DNA from: Gambelia wislizenii
Taxonomy: Eukaryota > Chordata > Lepidosauria > Squamata > Crotaphytidae
DNA length: 64,000 nucleotides
Assembly (NCBI GenBank): GCA_030847615.1
Contig: JAUMIR010000015.1
Coordinates: 5,907,501-5,971,500 of the forward strand
Reading direction: 5' to 3'
Below, piece after piece: positions 31,079-42,123 of this stretch. The number at the start of each line of letters is the position of its first letter. Positions within the stretch are counted from its first letter, which is position 1. Position numbers and translations under genes: made by a program. The notes beneath the pieces are model-generated. The model had not been told where the DNA came from, ran no database searches, and was given only the letters and a program-made list of their open reading frames with translations.

Positions 31079-33194
31079 AGAGTCTTCACTACTGCACATA
31101 TAACAAAAGGAATCATCTCAGATAGAGTTTTGAACCCAGGGAAACTGACCTTTGGTTAAGCAATTTTTTTTTCACACATCAACACTAACTGACCACTGTA
31201 AAGATCTGAAATACCTTATGCAACCCTTTGAAAATTTAGGGTGAGGGACATGATTTACATCTTTTTGGATCATATTACATTCTATCCCACTCCCATAACT
31301 GTATCAATATGCTTTGTAACCTGAGGCTTTAGGACTTTATCAGATGCAGGAAATATGGTGTCATAACGATGCCTAATTAACGCTAAATGGCGCGCATATC
31401 AGATGACATTGTCCTTTCATGATTTTGTAGTGTCCAAAAGCCATTCTATTTTATTGACGGGCCAAGCCATCAATAGATCTCCCATGGTGCTTTTTTTGCC
31501 AATATTGCTGGCGTTTGAAACCTCGCACCATTGTGCTCATGTGAACACAGCAGCAATGGGCAGAACACTTCCAGGTGAGATCACAAAAAACAGGTAGGGG
31601 GCATTCTTTTTATGAACCTCCCCAGTTCACTTGGGACTTTGTGAATGTGTTTCTGTGCTTGTGTGTACTTTTTGTGGGGGGTTTTGGATGTATTTTAAAA
31701 TTTACCCACACACACATCTCGCAAGAGACAACAAGATCACAAATGTGGAAGTAAACAGAACTCTGTTCATGCTCCGGGGGCTGCCTTTTCATGCAAGTAA
31801 AGGTAGGTCTGATAAAAAGGGTTCTTTTGCTGGCAGAAAAATGGTTCAAAATATGCCAGCAAAAGAACGTTTGTAGAGGCTTGTCTGATTGTCCTTAATA
31901 TTACTCTCTACTGCATTTCAGTGAGTTTACACTCAAGAAAGATATCCAAGAAAGAGATGCTAAAATAAAAACCAGTTAGTTTTCAAGGTGCTGCCACGTT
32001 CCTTTTTACTTCGCCTGCCTTCCTCCTTTTTATCCTGAAACTGTATCCATTCACTACCCATCTCTCTGAAGTGACCTCGACATCACAAACACGAACCAGC
32101 TTTTAAAACTGGTTTACGTAATATACTTCACTGTCCACTCCCAAAACATACTGGAAATTACAATATGAGTTTTTTTTCCCCAGGTTCTTAGGAACATGAC
32201 CTACAACTCCTGTTCACTGCCTCCTGTTATATTCTATTGCACTCCCACAACTATTGAAATATACTTTATCCTTGAGGCCTTAATACCACTCGGTATTAAG
32301 ACCCTCGTGGTCTCTTCCAACTCTGCAATTCTACTGCAGTATATCTGAAAGTTTATATCCATGAAAGCTCATGCAAAAATAATAACCAGTTAGCCTTAAA
32401 GGTGCTGCCACATTTCTTCTTTTTTTTGCTTTTCCAACTCTCCTTTCCATCCTCCTTTTTATGGTAGAGTTGGCAATACTGGGCTGGATGAACCAAAAGT
32501 CTGATTCAGTATAAGGAAGGTTCCAATGACTCTAAGAAAAATGAAGTAAGCAAGAAGCATGCTGCCTTCAATATACCAACCAGAAAATGAATGCTTTTAC
32601 AGCAGGCCTTCCTGATCCATGTTTTCAACTGCTGTGGATCATCACATCCCATACCTAAAATGGCAGCAACGTGGACACACTGACATGTTCACACACACAT
32701 GTCACCACCATTTAATAATATGGAGTGTGACCATCTGTGCTTTTTGCCATTCATGGGGGGTGTTCAAAAACCGAACCCCATGGATTTGGACGGCCCACTG
32801 TATTTAGAGATGGTTTAACTGGTTAATATATTGGTTGTCTTATGCAGTGGTAAATATTTTTCTGGATGCAGATCAGATGGTAGTGGTTTCTCCAGTCCAC
32901 TATGTAGCACAGCGAACTAAAAAGAGCTCAACTGGATCAGTGAGATAGTAAATCTATTCTGGGTTTGGACTAAAAGAATTTAGAGGAACTCTCCAGGGGT
33001 CTGAGCCAGTTCTGGGAATAGAGTTCAAAACTTTGGACAGCTCTTTTAGACTAAGACCTGGATTGGATGTACCACCCCGGCAACCAAAGATCTAACTAAT
33101 TCAGCATCCTGTTTCCCCAGATGCCCCAATAGAAAGTCTATAAGCAGGACACGAGGGCAACAGTGCCCTCTCCAGATGGCTGCATCCAGCATTG
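31079..33194. other. intergenic stretch with Penelope-type tail fragments
   Basis: Two short blocks at about 31940-32010 and 32355-32430 share aaaataaaaaccagttag followed by aaggtgctgccac, the wording of Penelope-like 3' ends; a third is at 61185-61245. A SINE-like end (caatactgggctggatgaac) lies at 32468-32520. I see no gene. Confidence 0.45.
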
Positions 33195-33199
33195 GCTGA

Positions 33200-33375
33200 T
33201 GGCTTCCATGTCCATCGGGCAATGAATCCACTCTGTGTTTTAGTCGGAACTTTAAAAGAGCTATCCACTAAATCATATCTCCCAAATATGTCCAGCATCT
33301 TAAATAAATCCTTAAAGGTCCGACTAAAACTCAGAGTAGATTCATTGCTCCCCCTGATATGGCAGCCGCCATCCA
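33200..33375. mobile_element. short hairpin element
   Basis: Arms of about 34 bases (gcaatgaatccactctgtgt ... gtcggaacttta) at 33225-33260 and their inverted copy at 33317-33352 flank a roughly 57-base loop, so the region can fold on itself. Weaker inverted similarity extends outward. It may be a MITE; no target duplication was identified. Confidence 0.5.
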
Positions 33376-33392
33376 CTCCAGATACAGAAAAT

Positions 33393-33618
33393 CACAGAAA
33401 ATCACAGAATCATACAGTTGGAAGAGACCACAAGGGCCATCCAGTCCAACCACTTGCTATGCAGGAATAAACAATAAAAGCATTCCCAACTGATGTCCAT
33501 CCAGCCTCTGCTTAAACCCCTCCAAAGAAGGAGAGTCCACCACACTCCCAGGCAGTGCATTCCACTTCCGAACAGCTCTTACTGTCAGGAAGTTCTTCCT
33601 AATTTTTAGGTGGAACAT
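33393..33618 (-). mobile_element. CR1 LINE 3' fragment
   Basis: The antisense terminus (cacagaatcatacagttgga) runs through the antisense coding end (gttcttcctaatttttaggt). Confidence 0.85.
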
Positions 33619-34311
33619 CCAACAAAACATTGTAAATTTCTACCACCTTTTCCTGATACACAGTCTCAAAAAGAGAAAAATCAAATGGGCAGAGTGGAAC
33701 TAGAAAATGTGCCCCGAGAGTATAAAACAACAACTCTAAGAACTAAATTTTATTCTTAGTCCCAGTTAGAGCTGGGCTGTTGAAATAAGTGGGACTTTTA
33801 TAAGTGCTTATTAACACAGCCTGTTCATTTCAAGGAGTCTATTAGATTGGAGAACCTTGGCATTTAAAAATAGAACAATCCTGAAAATCCTAAGATTGTT
33901 CAACATTGAGGCAACAATCCTCAAAGCACTTGCCTGGAAGTAAGCTCCATTGAACGAAAGGGAGCTTACTCTTGAGTAAACATGTTTAGAGTTGTAGTGC
34001 AAAATGTGGAAATTGAAAGAGTCTTTCATGCATGCTTAGAAGCAAATATTATTGTTTATGTATATACTGCTATCCATATACATGACACTTTACAAGTAAA
34101 ACAACCAAAAACAGTGGGTCCTACCAAAGGCATTCAATCTAAAATATATGTGTATACATATACATACACAGAAGGGAGGAAGGAATAATAAAATATAAAA
34201 TTGTACAATACAAGTATAAAACAAATTATCCAGATAAAATGCAAAAATTCAATCCAATATAAAGCAAATTGATCAATACGTGTAATCAAAATATACAAGA
34301 CTCTAAAACAA
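33619..34311. other. unassigned A/T-rich intergenic DNA
   Basis: No gene. A TATACATA-type repeat lies near 34147-34166. Confidence 0.3.
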
Positions 34312-34573
34312 TCTATATATGTAATTCTCTTGGGTATGTTGCCGTTTCCAGTGTGCTGATTGGCTGCTTAGGAAACTGACCAGTCAATCACAGCTTGGTT
34401 GAGCAGCCAATCAACACACTGGAGGCAGGAACATATGGATTTTTTTACGTCCAGTGTAAACATGGCCACCGGCAAGGAATGAGTAGTAGGGTGTGTGTGT
34501 GACATGGTGTGTGCGCGAGGCTCAGGGAGGGCGGCAGAGGGAACGGTGTATGCTACACCATGTATACAGCTAG
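34312..34573 (+). mobile_element. non-autonomous Helitron
   Basis: The 5' end is TCTATATATGTAATTCTCTT, and the 3' end is CTAG followed by T (acagctag/ta). The 5' 60 bases (ttctcttgggtatgttgccg, gtgtgctgattggctgc) are shared with the elements at 36703-37103 and 53794-54549. It is flanked by A on the left and T on the right, as expected for Helitron A/T insertion. Confidence 0.75.
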
Positions 34574-34714
34574 TACTAAATTAATATTCCAAAAGCTTTG
34601 GAAAAGAAGAAAGTTTTTAATTGCGATTTTAAAAATAACGAGGGAAAGAGTAGTCCGCAAATGTTTAGCAAGGCAATTCCAAGAGTATGGAGCAGTGAGT
34701 GAGAAAGGAAAAAA

Positions 34715-35770
34715 CTGAATCATAGAATCATAGAGTTGGAAGAGACCTCAAGGGGCATCCAGTCCAACCCCATTCTGCCATGCAGAAATACACAATCAAA
34801 GCCCTCCCGACAGATGGCCATCCAGCCTCTGTTTAAAAACCTCCAAAGAAAGAGACTCCACCACACTCCTAGGCAGTAGCGTATTCCACTTCTGAACACC
34901 TCTTCCTGTCAGGAAGTTCTTCCTAATGTTTAGGTGGAATCACTTTTTCTGTAGTTTGAATCCACTGCTCCGTGTCCTAGTCTCTGGAGCAGCAGAAAAC
35001 AAGCTTGCTCCTTCCTCAGTATGACATCCCTTCAAATATGTAAACATGGCTATCACGTCTCCTCTCAACAGTCTCTTCTCCAGACTAAACATGCCCAGCT
35101 CCCTAAGATGCTCCTCATAGGGCATCATGGCTTCCAGACTTTCCACCATCTTGGTTGCCCTCCTCTGGACACAAATATCCTTCCTGAATTGTGGTGCCCA
35201 AACTGGACACAGTATTCCAGGTGAGGTCTGACTAAAGAAGAATAGAGTGGCACTATTACTTCTCTCGATCTAGACACTATACTCATAAAATCATAGAATT
35301 GTAGAGTTGGAAGAGACCCTATTAATGCAGCCTAAAATCACATTGGCTTTTTTAGCTGCTGTATCACACTGCTGACTCATGTTCAGCTTGTGGTCCACTA
35401 AGACTCCGAGATCCCTTTCACATGTACTGCCATCGAGCCAGGGGTCACCCATCCAATATCTGCATTTCATTTTTACTGCCCAAGTGTAGTATCCTGCATT
35501 TCTCCCTGTTGAAATTCATTTTGTTAGCATTGGCCCAGCTTTCTAATCTGTTAAGGGGGTCTTTTTGGATTCTGATCCTGTCCTCTGGGGTATTAGCTGG
35601 GCCCAGGACAGAACCCTGTGGCACCCCACTAGTCACTTCTCTCCAGGATGAAGAGGAGCCATTGGTGACTACTCTTTGGGTTCGGTCAGTCAACCAATTA
35701 CAAATCCACCTAACAGTTGCATTGTCTAGCCCATATGTTATTAACTTTTTTGCAAGAATATCATTGGCTG
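34715..35770 (-). mobile_element. CR1 LINE, 5'-truncated and interrupted
   Basis: The minus frames read CR1 ORF2 segments ([55 protein letters not shown]). A second CR1 terminus (35287-35318) sits inside, so one CR1 end inserted into another. There is an internal deletion after the VLGP codons. Confidence 0.9.
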
Positions 35771-36009
35771 AGCCAAGGAAGATGAAACCCTTGGTTGGGT
35801 GAGAAGCCTAGAATTCCTAGGCATGGGCAACAGCACAGAAGAGAGTTGGGAAATTTTGATCCACAGGTCTAATCTGACCTCAGGATGTTCTCCATCTGAC
35901 CCACAGAGGTGCTCATCTAAGCAGACTGGTAGAATTCCATTAGCTTTTATAATTCTTGTTAACTGTGGCAATGGAGGCTTTCTTTAAGCTTCCCCACTCC
36001 CATTGCAGT
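35771..36009. other. unassigned
   Basis: No gene or known repeat is seen between the CR1 copy and the SFTP promoter block. Confidence 0.3.
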
Positions 36010-36074
36010 GAGAACCAAGGTAAAGGTGGGCATGTATCTGTGGGGGAATGATACTGGGAGGAGATGATGGCATA

Positions 36075-36160
36075 ACAGGCTGAGCTGGACCAGAGATGAT
36101 TCAAGCCATGATTCCAAGAGGGTGTCACCTTCCATGGTACAATTAAGAAAAGTATAAAAA
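36075..36160 (+). promoter_or_regulatory. promoter of the plus-strand SFTP gene
   Basis: The TATA box (TATAAAAA) is at 36153-36160. The 85 bases before it align almost throughout with the minus-strand promoter (25496-25580): gctggaccagagatgattca against gctggactggagatgactca, then catgattccaagagg, gtcaccttc and caattaagaaaagtataaaa. The AP-1-like heptamer is TGATTCA here (36097-36103), one base off the perfect site of the other gene. Confidence 0.75.
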
Positions 36161-36182
36161 CAGGAACATCTCCATTCAGTTA

Positions 36183-36221
36183 TCCACTCAGGACTGCAAA
36201 CTGCTGCATTTACCAAGCTGG
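36183..36221 (+). other. non-coding exon 1 of the plus-strand SFTP gene
   Basis: The start is estimated from the TATA box. The exon ends at donor G/gtaagt (36222). It aligns with exon 1 of the minus-strand gene. No ATG is present in it. Confidence 0.7.
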
Positions 36222-36399
36222 GTAAGTTGAAACTTGACTGTACCTTGTAATTTAAGGTAGGGAAAAAAAATATTTTAATTCCTAGGTTTTCTGACAGTCA
36301 GGAAATTCCACCAGGATTGTTTTCATCTTGCAGAAATTCTCCCCAGTATTTGAACATCCTGAAATGTTGCAAAAAGAATTATATATATATGTGCTTGTC

Positions 36400-36690
36400 T
36401 AAAGTTTAAGATTTGCTGGAAGAGCCCTTATGGGTGTCCCATCAGTCAGGACATTGTGCAGTCAGGAGGGCACAGGAGAGGGCCTTCTCTGCTGTGGCAC
36501 CCTCAGTTATGGAAGACCCTCCCCTTGGAAGCCCGATTAGTGCCAACATTGCTGTTGTTCAGGTGCCAAGTGAAAACGTGGTTGTTCGCAAAAGCTTTCG
36601 GGGGTCAATGGATTTTACTAAAAGCCTCGCAAGTACACAGTTTTAATTTGTTTCAATCTAGTTAAATTCTTTCCATCTGTCTTTTTAACG
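36400..36690 (+). mobile_element. L2-type LINE 3' coding fragment
   Basis: A plus-frame fragment reads ERAFSAVAPSVMEDPPL and, in the neighbouring frame, LVPTLLLFRCQVKTWLFAKA, the C-terminal wording of reptilian L2/L3-type LINEs. It lies in SFTP intron 1. Confidence 0.65.
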
Positions 36691-36702
36691 TTTAAATTAT
36701 CA

Positions 36703-37103
36703 CTAGCTGGACTTGGCATACCATATGCCGTTAAACTCCCCCCAAAATGCCCAGTAGACCTCATGACAACCCTGTAAGGTAGGCCCTGTAAGGTAGGATT
36801 TAAATTCCGCCTCCCCATCCTCAGCGTTCCACACTTTTCCTGGAATTGCTGAGGGTGATTCGCTCTGTTACCCTGCCAGCGCTACCACCACCAGTTGACT
36901 GCCTGGATCTTGTCGCAAACAGCCCGTTACCATTGCCAGTTGACTGTCTGGGTCTCAATCTGGGCCACAGATGGAGTGACAGGAGTGTATTGTGAGGTGG
37001 AGAGGGAATTTGCATGTGGGTGATGATTGGTTGGGTGTGTTTCCTGAGCAGCCAATCAGCACACTGGGAAAGGCAACATACCCAAGAGAATTATCTAGAT
37101 AGA
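36703..37103 (-). mobile_element. non-autonomous Helitron in SFTP intron 1
   Basis: On the minus strand it starts TCTATCTAGATAATTCTCTT and ends in CTAG (36703-36706). A few bases before the end lies the perfect hairpin GGCATA-TGG-TATGCC, the expected Helitron 3' subterminal structure. The interior shares acccaaccaatcatcaccca and caattccaggaaaagtgtgg with the element at 53794-54549. Confidence 0.85.
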
Positions 37104-37304
37104 TGTTTTTAGACTTCTCAAATCATTTTTAATTTTTACTCTGTTTAAATGGTCAGACTGGTTTTATTATACTTCACCCTGAGATCTCTGGATAGAAAGT
37201 GGGAGATGATGATGATGATGATAAAAATAAGAACAATAGTAATCTGTATAGAAAAAAAACATTTTTTCTGCAAAAATATGTTTTCTTATCTAATCTTATC
37301 TCTT

Positions 37305-38502
37305 TTTTGACAGAGTTACAAACTTGATAGATGAAGGGAAAGCAGTGGATGTAGTGTATCTTGATTTCAGTAAGGCTTTTGACAAGGTCCCCCATGATAG
37401 TCTTGCAAAAAAGTTAGTAAGCTAGACAATGCAACTGTTAGGTGGATTTGTAATTGGTTGACTGACCAAACCCAAAGGGTAGTCACCAATGGCCCCTCTT
37501 CATCCTGGAGAGAAGTGACCACTAGTGGGGTGCCACAGGGTTCTCTCCCGGGCCCAGTGCTATTCAACGTCTTTATCAATGACTTGGATGAGGGAATAGA
37601 GGGCATGCTTATCAAGTTTGCAGATGACACCAAATTAGGAGGGGTACCTAACACCCCAGAGGACAGGATCAGAATCCAAAATGTCCTGAACAGATTAGAA
37701 ATCTGGGCCAAAACTAACAAAATGAATTTCCACAGGGAGAAATGTAGGATACTACACTTGGGCAGTAAAAATGAAATACACAGATATAGGATGGGTGACC
37801 CCTGGCTTGATGGCAGTACATGCGAAAGGGATCTCGGAGACTTAGTGGACCACAAGCTGAACATGAGTCAGCAGTGTGATGCGGCAGCCAGAAAAGCCAA
37901 TGCAATTCTAGGCGGCATTAATAGGAGTATAGTGTCTAGATTGAGGGAAGTCATAGTGCCACTCTATTCTGCTTTAGTAAGACCTCACCTGGAATACTGT
38001 GTCCAATTCTGGGCACCACAATTCAGGAAGGATATTGAGAAGCTGGAAGGTGTCCAGAGGAGGGCGACCAGGATGGTGGAAAGTCTGGAAGCCATGATGC
38101 CCTATGAGGAGTGGCTTAGGGAGCTGGACATGTTTAGTCTGGAGAAGAGAAGGTTGCGAGGGGACATGATAGCCATGTTTCAATATTTGAAGGGATGTCA
38201 TACTGAGGATGGGGCAAGCTTGTTTTCTGCTGCTCCAGACACTATGACATGGAACAATGGGTTCAAAGTACAGGAAAAGAGATTCCACCTAAACATTAGG
38301 AAGAACTTCCTGACAGTAAGAACTGTTCGGAAGTGGAATACACTGTCTGGGAGTGTGGTAGATTCTCCTTCTTTTGGAGGTTTTTAAGCAGAGGCTGGAT
38401 GGTCATCTGTCGGGAATGATTTGATTGTGTATTCCTGCAGGGCAGGGGGTTGGACTGGATACCCCTTGTGGTCTCTTTCAATTCTATGATTCTTTGATTC
38501 TA
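37305..38502 (+). mobile_element. CR1 LINE in SFTP intron 1
   Basis: A 309-residue plus frame (37458-38387) covers [31 protein letters not shown] (the catalytic FADD), [14 protein letters not shown] and [13 protein letters not shown], with a late frameshift near 38375. Upstream the block VDVVYLDFSKAFDKVPHDS is read before a stop. The tail ends with tctatgattctttgattc. It is one of the best-preserved CR1 copies here and is absent from intron 1 of the minus-strand paralogue. Confidence 0.92.
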
Positions 38503-38650
38503 CAATTCTAAGTTAACAAAATCTGCTGCTTCATTCATCATGCACTCCTTTACATTGATCAATAGATGTTTCAATAATTAATTGCCTTGAACACATCCTC
38601 TGCTGAAAGGGGCTGTTCCTTCTTCAGGGCAGAGAGAAACATCTTCGAAG

Positions 38651-38788
38651 ATGGCTTACCTTCTGGAGAGCATCCACACCATTGCTGAGGTCTTCCACCA
38701 GTACGCCCAGTGTCACAAGGGCACCTTCACCCTAAGCCAGAAGGAGATGAAGGAGCTGTTTGAGGAAGAGTTCACTGAGGCCATCAAG
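38651..38788 (+). CDS. S100 fused-type protein, exon 2 (first EF-hand)
   Basis: Acceptor ccttcttcag, exon start 38628, ATG at 38651, phase-0 donor AAG/gtaagc at 38788. The 46 residues (1-46) start MAYLLESIHTIAEVFHQYAQ, an S100 helix I, and carry the S100-specific first EF-hand loop (about residues 19-33, CHKGTFTLSQKEMKE). The acceptor, 5' UTR (ggcagagagaaacatctt) and coding bases are nearly identical to the exon at 25005-25165 on the other strand. S100 domains of SFTPs bind calcium and dimerise; the first loop uses mainly main-chain oxygens, so few residues are diagnostic. Confidence 0.92.
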
Positions 38789-38989
38789 GTAAGCAGGAAC
38801 CATTACAGTGGATCAGTACTTAATGCTTCCCTTTAGTTTAAATACTCATTTGGTGTGAGGTATTAAGGCTTAATATTACTAAAGGATATGCCTGTTCTCT
38901 GGGCTTCAAAGGATTCCATCTTTGAGTGTGGGACTCTGAGTGTGGCACATCTATGTACAGTAAATCAACAGTGGGAATCATTCAGATTT

Positions 38990-39081
38990 CCAGATGTTTT
39001 TTTGGACTCCAGCTCCCAGCATCCCTCATCATTGGCTATGTTGGCTAAGGCTGGTGGGACTTGGAGTCCAACAATATCAGG
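38990..39081 (+). mobile_element. palindromic MITE in SFTP intron 2
   Basis: It reads ccagatgtttttttggactc ... cttggagtccaacaatatca with inverted halves. It occupies the same place as the copy at 24451-24543 in the paralogue. Confidence 0.7.
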
Positions 39082-39867
39082 ACGGACACATGATTCCTGC
39101 TCCTAAGGTACCATATATAGTAACACACTGGCTGTTGCTTCACTTTCTGGAAATGAAGTTGATAACACGACAGCATAAGAAGAGACATGTTGGGCAGCCA
39201 AGTGCGATCCTCTTCAACATTCAGTTCCCACACTGGCCAGCTGAATGACCCACTGGGAAGCCCACAAGCAGGGCATATGCACAATACCACTACCCTGCTT
39301 CATTGCCACCGGTAGGTCACTCTGCCTCTGACATTGGCCATGATATGTAGCTATCATGACTGGAAGCCACTGAGTTAATCTTGATGCATTCATCTGCCAT
39401 TCATCTGCCCCAGTTATGTTGCTGATAACCTATGGATCCCTACAAGAGGAAAAGGGCAGAGTAGGGATAATAGAGGGACAGGTTCAGGGGAATATGAAGA
39501 TCCCAAGAAATATTTTAAAAACACATATATAGGGAACACTGTTGGAGTGGTGGCTGAACTTACCTTCTATCCCTAGCATTGGATCCCTCAGTCCTTACTC
39601 ATATCTTCATGTGGCCATGGGTCCCACATCCTTAGCATGCCAACAGTTCATGCCACTGCCTGGCATGAATCCTGCCTTGTACATATGCAATGCATGTAGA
39701 AGGAAAACTATTCCCATATTCCTGATAATAATAACCAGGACCACAAAATGGAGCTGGGAATGCTTTAGGGCACTTCAAAGAAAGCTTTGTCAGAGGGTGG
39801 CTTGATATCAGTTTATAAAACCCCAAGAGCTAACTCACTTCCTTCCTCCATTTGCTCCATCTTCCAG

Positions 39868-41823
39868 GACCCTTGTGACCACAAGGCTCTTGGTCTGGCC
39901 TTGCAGCACCTGGAAGACAACGAAGGTTTGATCGACTTCAATGAGTACCTGCATCTCCTTATTGGAATGGCCAAGGCCTGCTACAATGACCTGGAGCTAA
40001 AGGGGTGTCTCAGCCAGAAGACAGATGCCACTGGTTCCCCCCAAAATAGAAACACAGAGAGGGAGGAAATGTCTTACCACCAGGGTGAGAAAGATGGACA
40101 TAAAGGAACCAAGAACAGTGGGAGAAGAGATGCTGAAAACATGTGTCTCCGTCCATGTGATGGTAGCAGAGGAGGGGATGAGAAGAGGAATGACTTTCCA
40201 CGAGAGTCCAAGGCCCAGAGATGCCACCAAGCATGCAGTTCTGAGCCCCAGCAGTGGAAGGATGAAGATAGGGGTCAACAATGCCATGAGCCTGAGCCAG
40301 AGACTCATGTGGAGACACATTGGCAACCCAGTGAACGTGAGGCACAAAGGGGTGAGGAAGAGGATCAAAATCTTCTCCTGAAAGAGGAGGATGAGCAACC
40401 CCTTCTCTCACTTCAGCTGCAGCAACAGGGAAGTGATGAAAGAGAGAGAGACTCCTGCCAAGCACCAAAAAGAAGGGAAGGAAAGAGGCCACATCAACAG
40501 AGAGAGGTTGAGTGGCAAGTGGAGGGAGAGACCCTCAGCAGCCCATGTGAGCCTGAACCACAAGAAAGTGAGTGGAGGAGGATGTGGGCAGATGGAGCTA
40601 CGGAGGAAGATCAGAGGAAGGAGCCACAGTGTGAAGAACCTGAATGCAGAGAAAGAAGTGATTGGAGGAGAAGGTCCCTCTCATGTGAATCCAGAGAGGA
40701 GAGCCAAGAGAGACAACAACATTATGGGCGGGAAGACCTGGAAACAGAAAATGGGAGGAGAAGATCTCAGGGATGTGAACTAGTTTTTAGAGAAGAGAGG
40801 CAGGGGAGGCAGCAATGTTGCCACCCTGACCACCATGGAAGAGATGCTGAGTGCAGGAGCCCTCACGGACGTGAGGCCACCAGACCAAGAGAGGAGAGGC
40901 AGCAGAGTTCTGGAAGTGAAGATCTGGACAAGGAAAATGGAAGGAGAAAGTCTCAGGGATGCAACAGAGAGAAAAGGCAGGAGAGGCAGCGGTGTGACCA
41001 CCCAGACCAGCTGAAAAGGGAGGCTGAGCAGAAAAGGTCTCAAAGATGCCAGGCAACCAGAGCAGCAAGGCAGCAAGGCTGTGACCCTGAACCTGTGGAG
41101 AAAGATGATAAGAGTGGGACCAGGTCTCAGGGACGTGAAGCAGGGCGGAGGCAGGAGGTTCAGAGGAATCAGTGTTTCTGTGAATCTGGATTTCTGGGAA
41201 AAGACCAGAAGGAGAGAACTGCCCAAGCCTGCAAGTCAGCACTAAGACAGGATGGCCAAGAAATTGTGTGCTCTTACGAACCAGAATCCTTGGATTGCAG
41301 AGATCAAGAAATAGATCTCCCCCAAAGAGGAGACAGGCAAGGGAGTGAGCAGTATTGTGGATCTGAAGCCCTGGAAAGGAGGAGCGAAAGGAGAAATATG
41401 TCACAAATATGGTGTTCTGACTTTGGTGAAGATGAGGAAAAAACGTCTGAGTCCTTTCAGGTGGCATTGAAAGAAAATGCCTGGAAGAATCCACTCTGTT
41501 ACAGATCTAAACTCCTTGGGAGAGAGTGTGAGAGGAGAGAATGCCAAGCTTGTGGAGCAATACTGAGGGAGAATGTCCAGAAGATGAAGAAGAATCAGTG
41601 TCGTGAAGACCTGAAAGGAAAAAGAGATAGGAGAAAATCCCAGTTGACTGGGTTCCAAGCCAAAGATGAGAGAAAGGAAGGGTCTTCTGCAGTGAGAGAG
41701 GAAGGTCACGGAAGAGAGCGACCTTGTGAACCTGAGACCTTGGAAGCAGAGCGTGGCAGGAGAAGGCCTCAGCTCTCAGAGCCTCAACAGAGAGAAGGTG
41801 AGCGGAGGAGAGAGATTGCCTGA
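39868..41823 (+). CDS. S100 fused-type protein, exon 3 (second EF-hand and trichohyalin/scaffoldin-like tail)
   Basis: After acceptor catcttccag, 651 codons follow to TGA (residues 47-697). The second EF-hand lies at residues 61-72 (LEDNEGLIDFNE); loop position 1 is Leu instead of the usual Asp, so calcium binding there may be weak. Residues 88-697 are highly charged and rich in Glu, Arg, Gln, Ser and Cys, with loose repeats of about 28-36 residues built from CxPExL, RRxSQxC and RQxRQ motifs. The tail has very few hydrophobic residues and many spaced Cys. Trichohyalin and scaffoldin tails are similar: cross-linked by transglutaminase in hard keratinised tissue, here perhaps also by disulfides (inference). 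Cornulin-type Gln/Thr repeats are not seen, so a trichohyalin-like or scaffoldin identity fits best. Other frames on both strands here are shadows of the biased composition. The frame is intact, with no stop or shift. Confidence 0.9.
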   Translation, partial: DPCDHKALGLALQHLEDNEGLIDFNEYLHLLIGMAKACYNDLELKGCLSQKTDATGSPQNRNTEREEMSYHQGEKDGHKGTKNSGRRDAENMCLRPCDGSRGGDEKRNDFPRESKAQRCHQACSSEPQQWKDEDRGQQCHEPEPETHVETHWQPSEREAQRGEEEDQNLLLKEEDEQPLLSLQLQQQGSDERERDSCQAPKRREGKRPHQQREVEWQVEGETLSSPCEPEPQESEWRRMWADGATEEDQRKEPQCEEPECRERSDWRRRSLSCESREESQERQQHYGREDLETENGRRRSQGCELVFREERQGRQQCCHPDHHGRDAECRSPHGREATRPREERQQSSGSEDLDKENGRRKSQGCNREKRQERQRCDHPDQLKREAEQKRSQRCQATRAARQQGCDPEPVEKDDKSGTRSQGREAGRRQEVQRNQCFCESGFLGKDQKERTAQACKSALRQDGQEIVCSYEPESLDCRDQEIDLPQRGDRQGSEQYCGSEALERRSERRNMSQIWCSDFGEDEEKTSESFQVALKENAWKNPLCYRSKLLGRECERRECQACGAILRENVQKMKKNQCREDLKGKRDRRKSQLTGFQAKDERKEGSSAVREEGHGRERPCEPETLEAERGRRRPQLSEPQQREGERRREIA

Positions 41824-42123
41824 CTACCCTACAACTACATGGTCTCAGAATCACCCCATGATCAAGAGAAGAAAACAGACTTGACAGAATGATTCTTTCC
41901 CCCAACAGAGCTGCCGACTTGCTGAATATCTCACTCCTGTTTCTGAAAGAGGTCCAGTTCCAAGGGCCAAGCCCAAGAGTTGGTTCCAATGTTCTGCCCT
42001 ACTAAGCTTTTGAGAGATGAGATCCGGATGGGTCCCTCCCCTTTGCCATCACTGTATGAGATTCTTGGGTAAAGTCTTAAATGAATGCTTTCCCCTCTTA
42101 TACAACTTGCTTCCAGATGAGAC

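Noticed and set aside
39997..41989. Long antisense open frames (up to 235 codons) opposite SFTP exon 3, and overlapping sense frames at 40025-40783
   Set aside because: They are shadows of the strongly biased Glu/Arg/Gln codons of the real exon; no family signature, no splice context.
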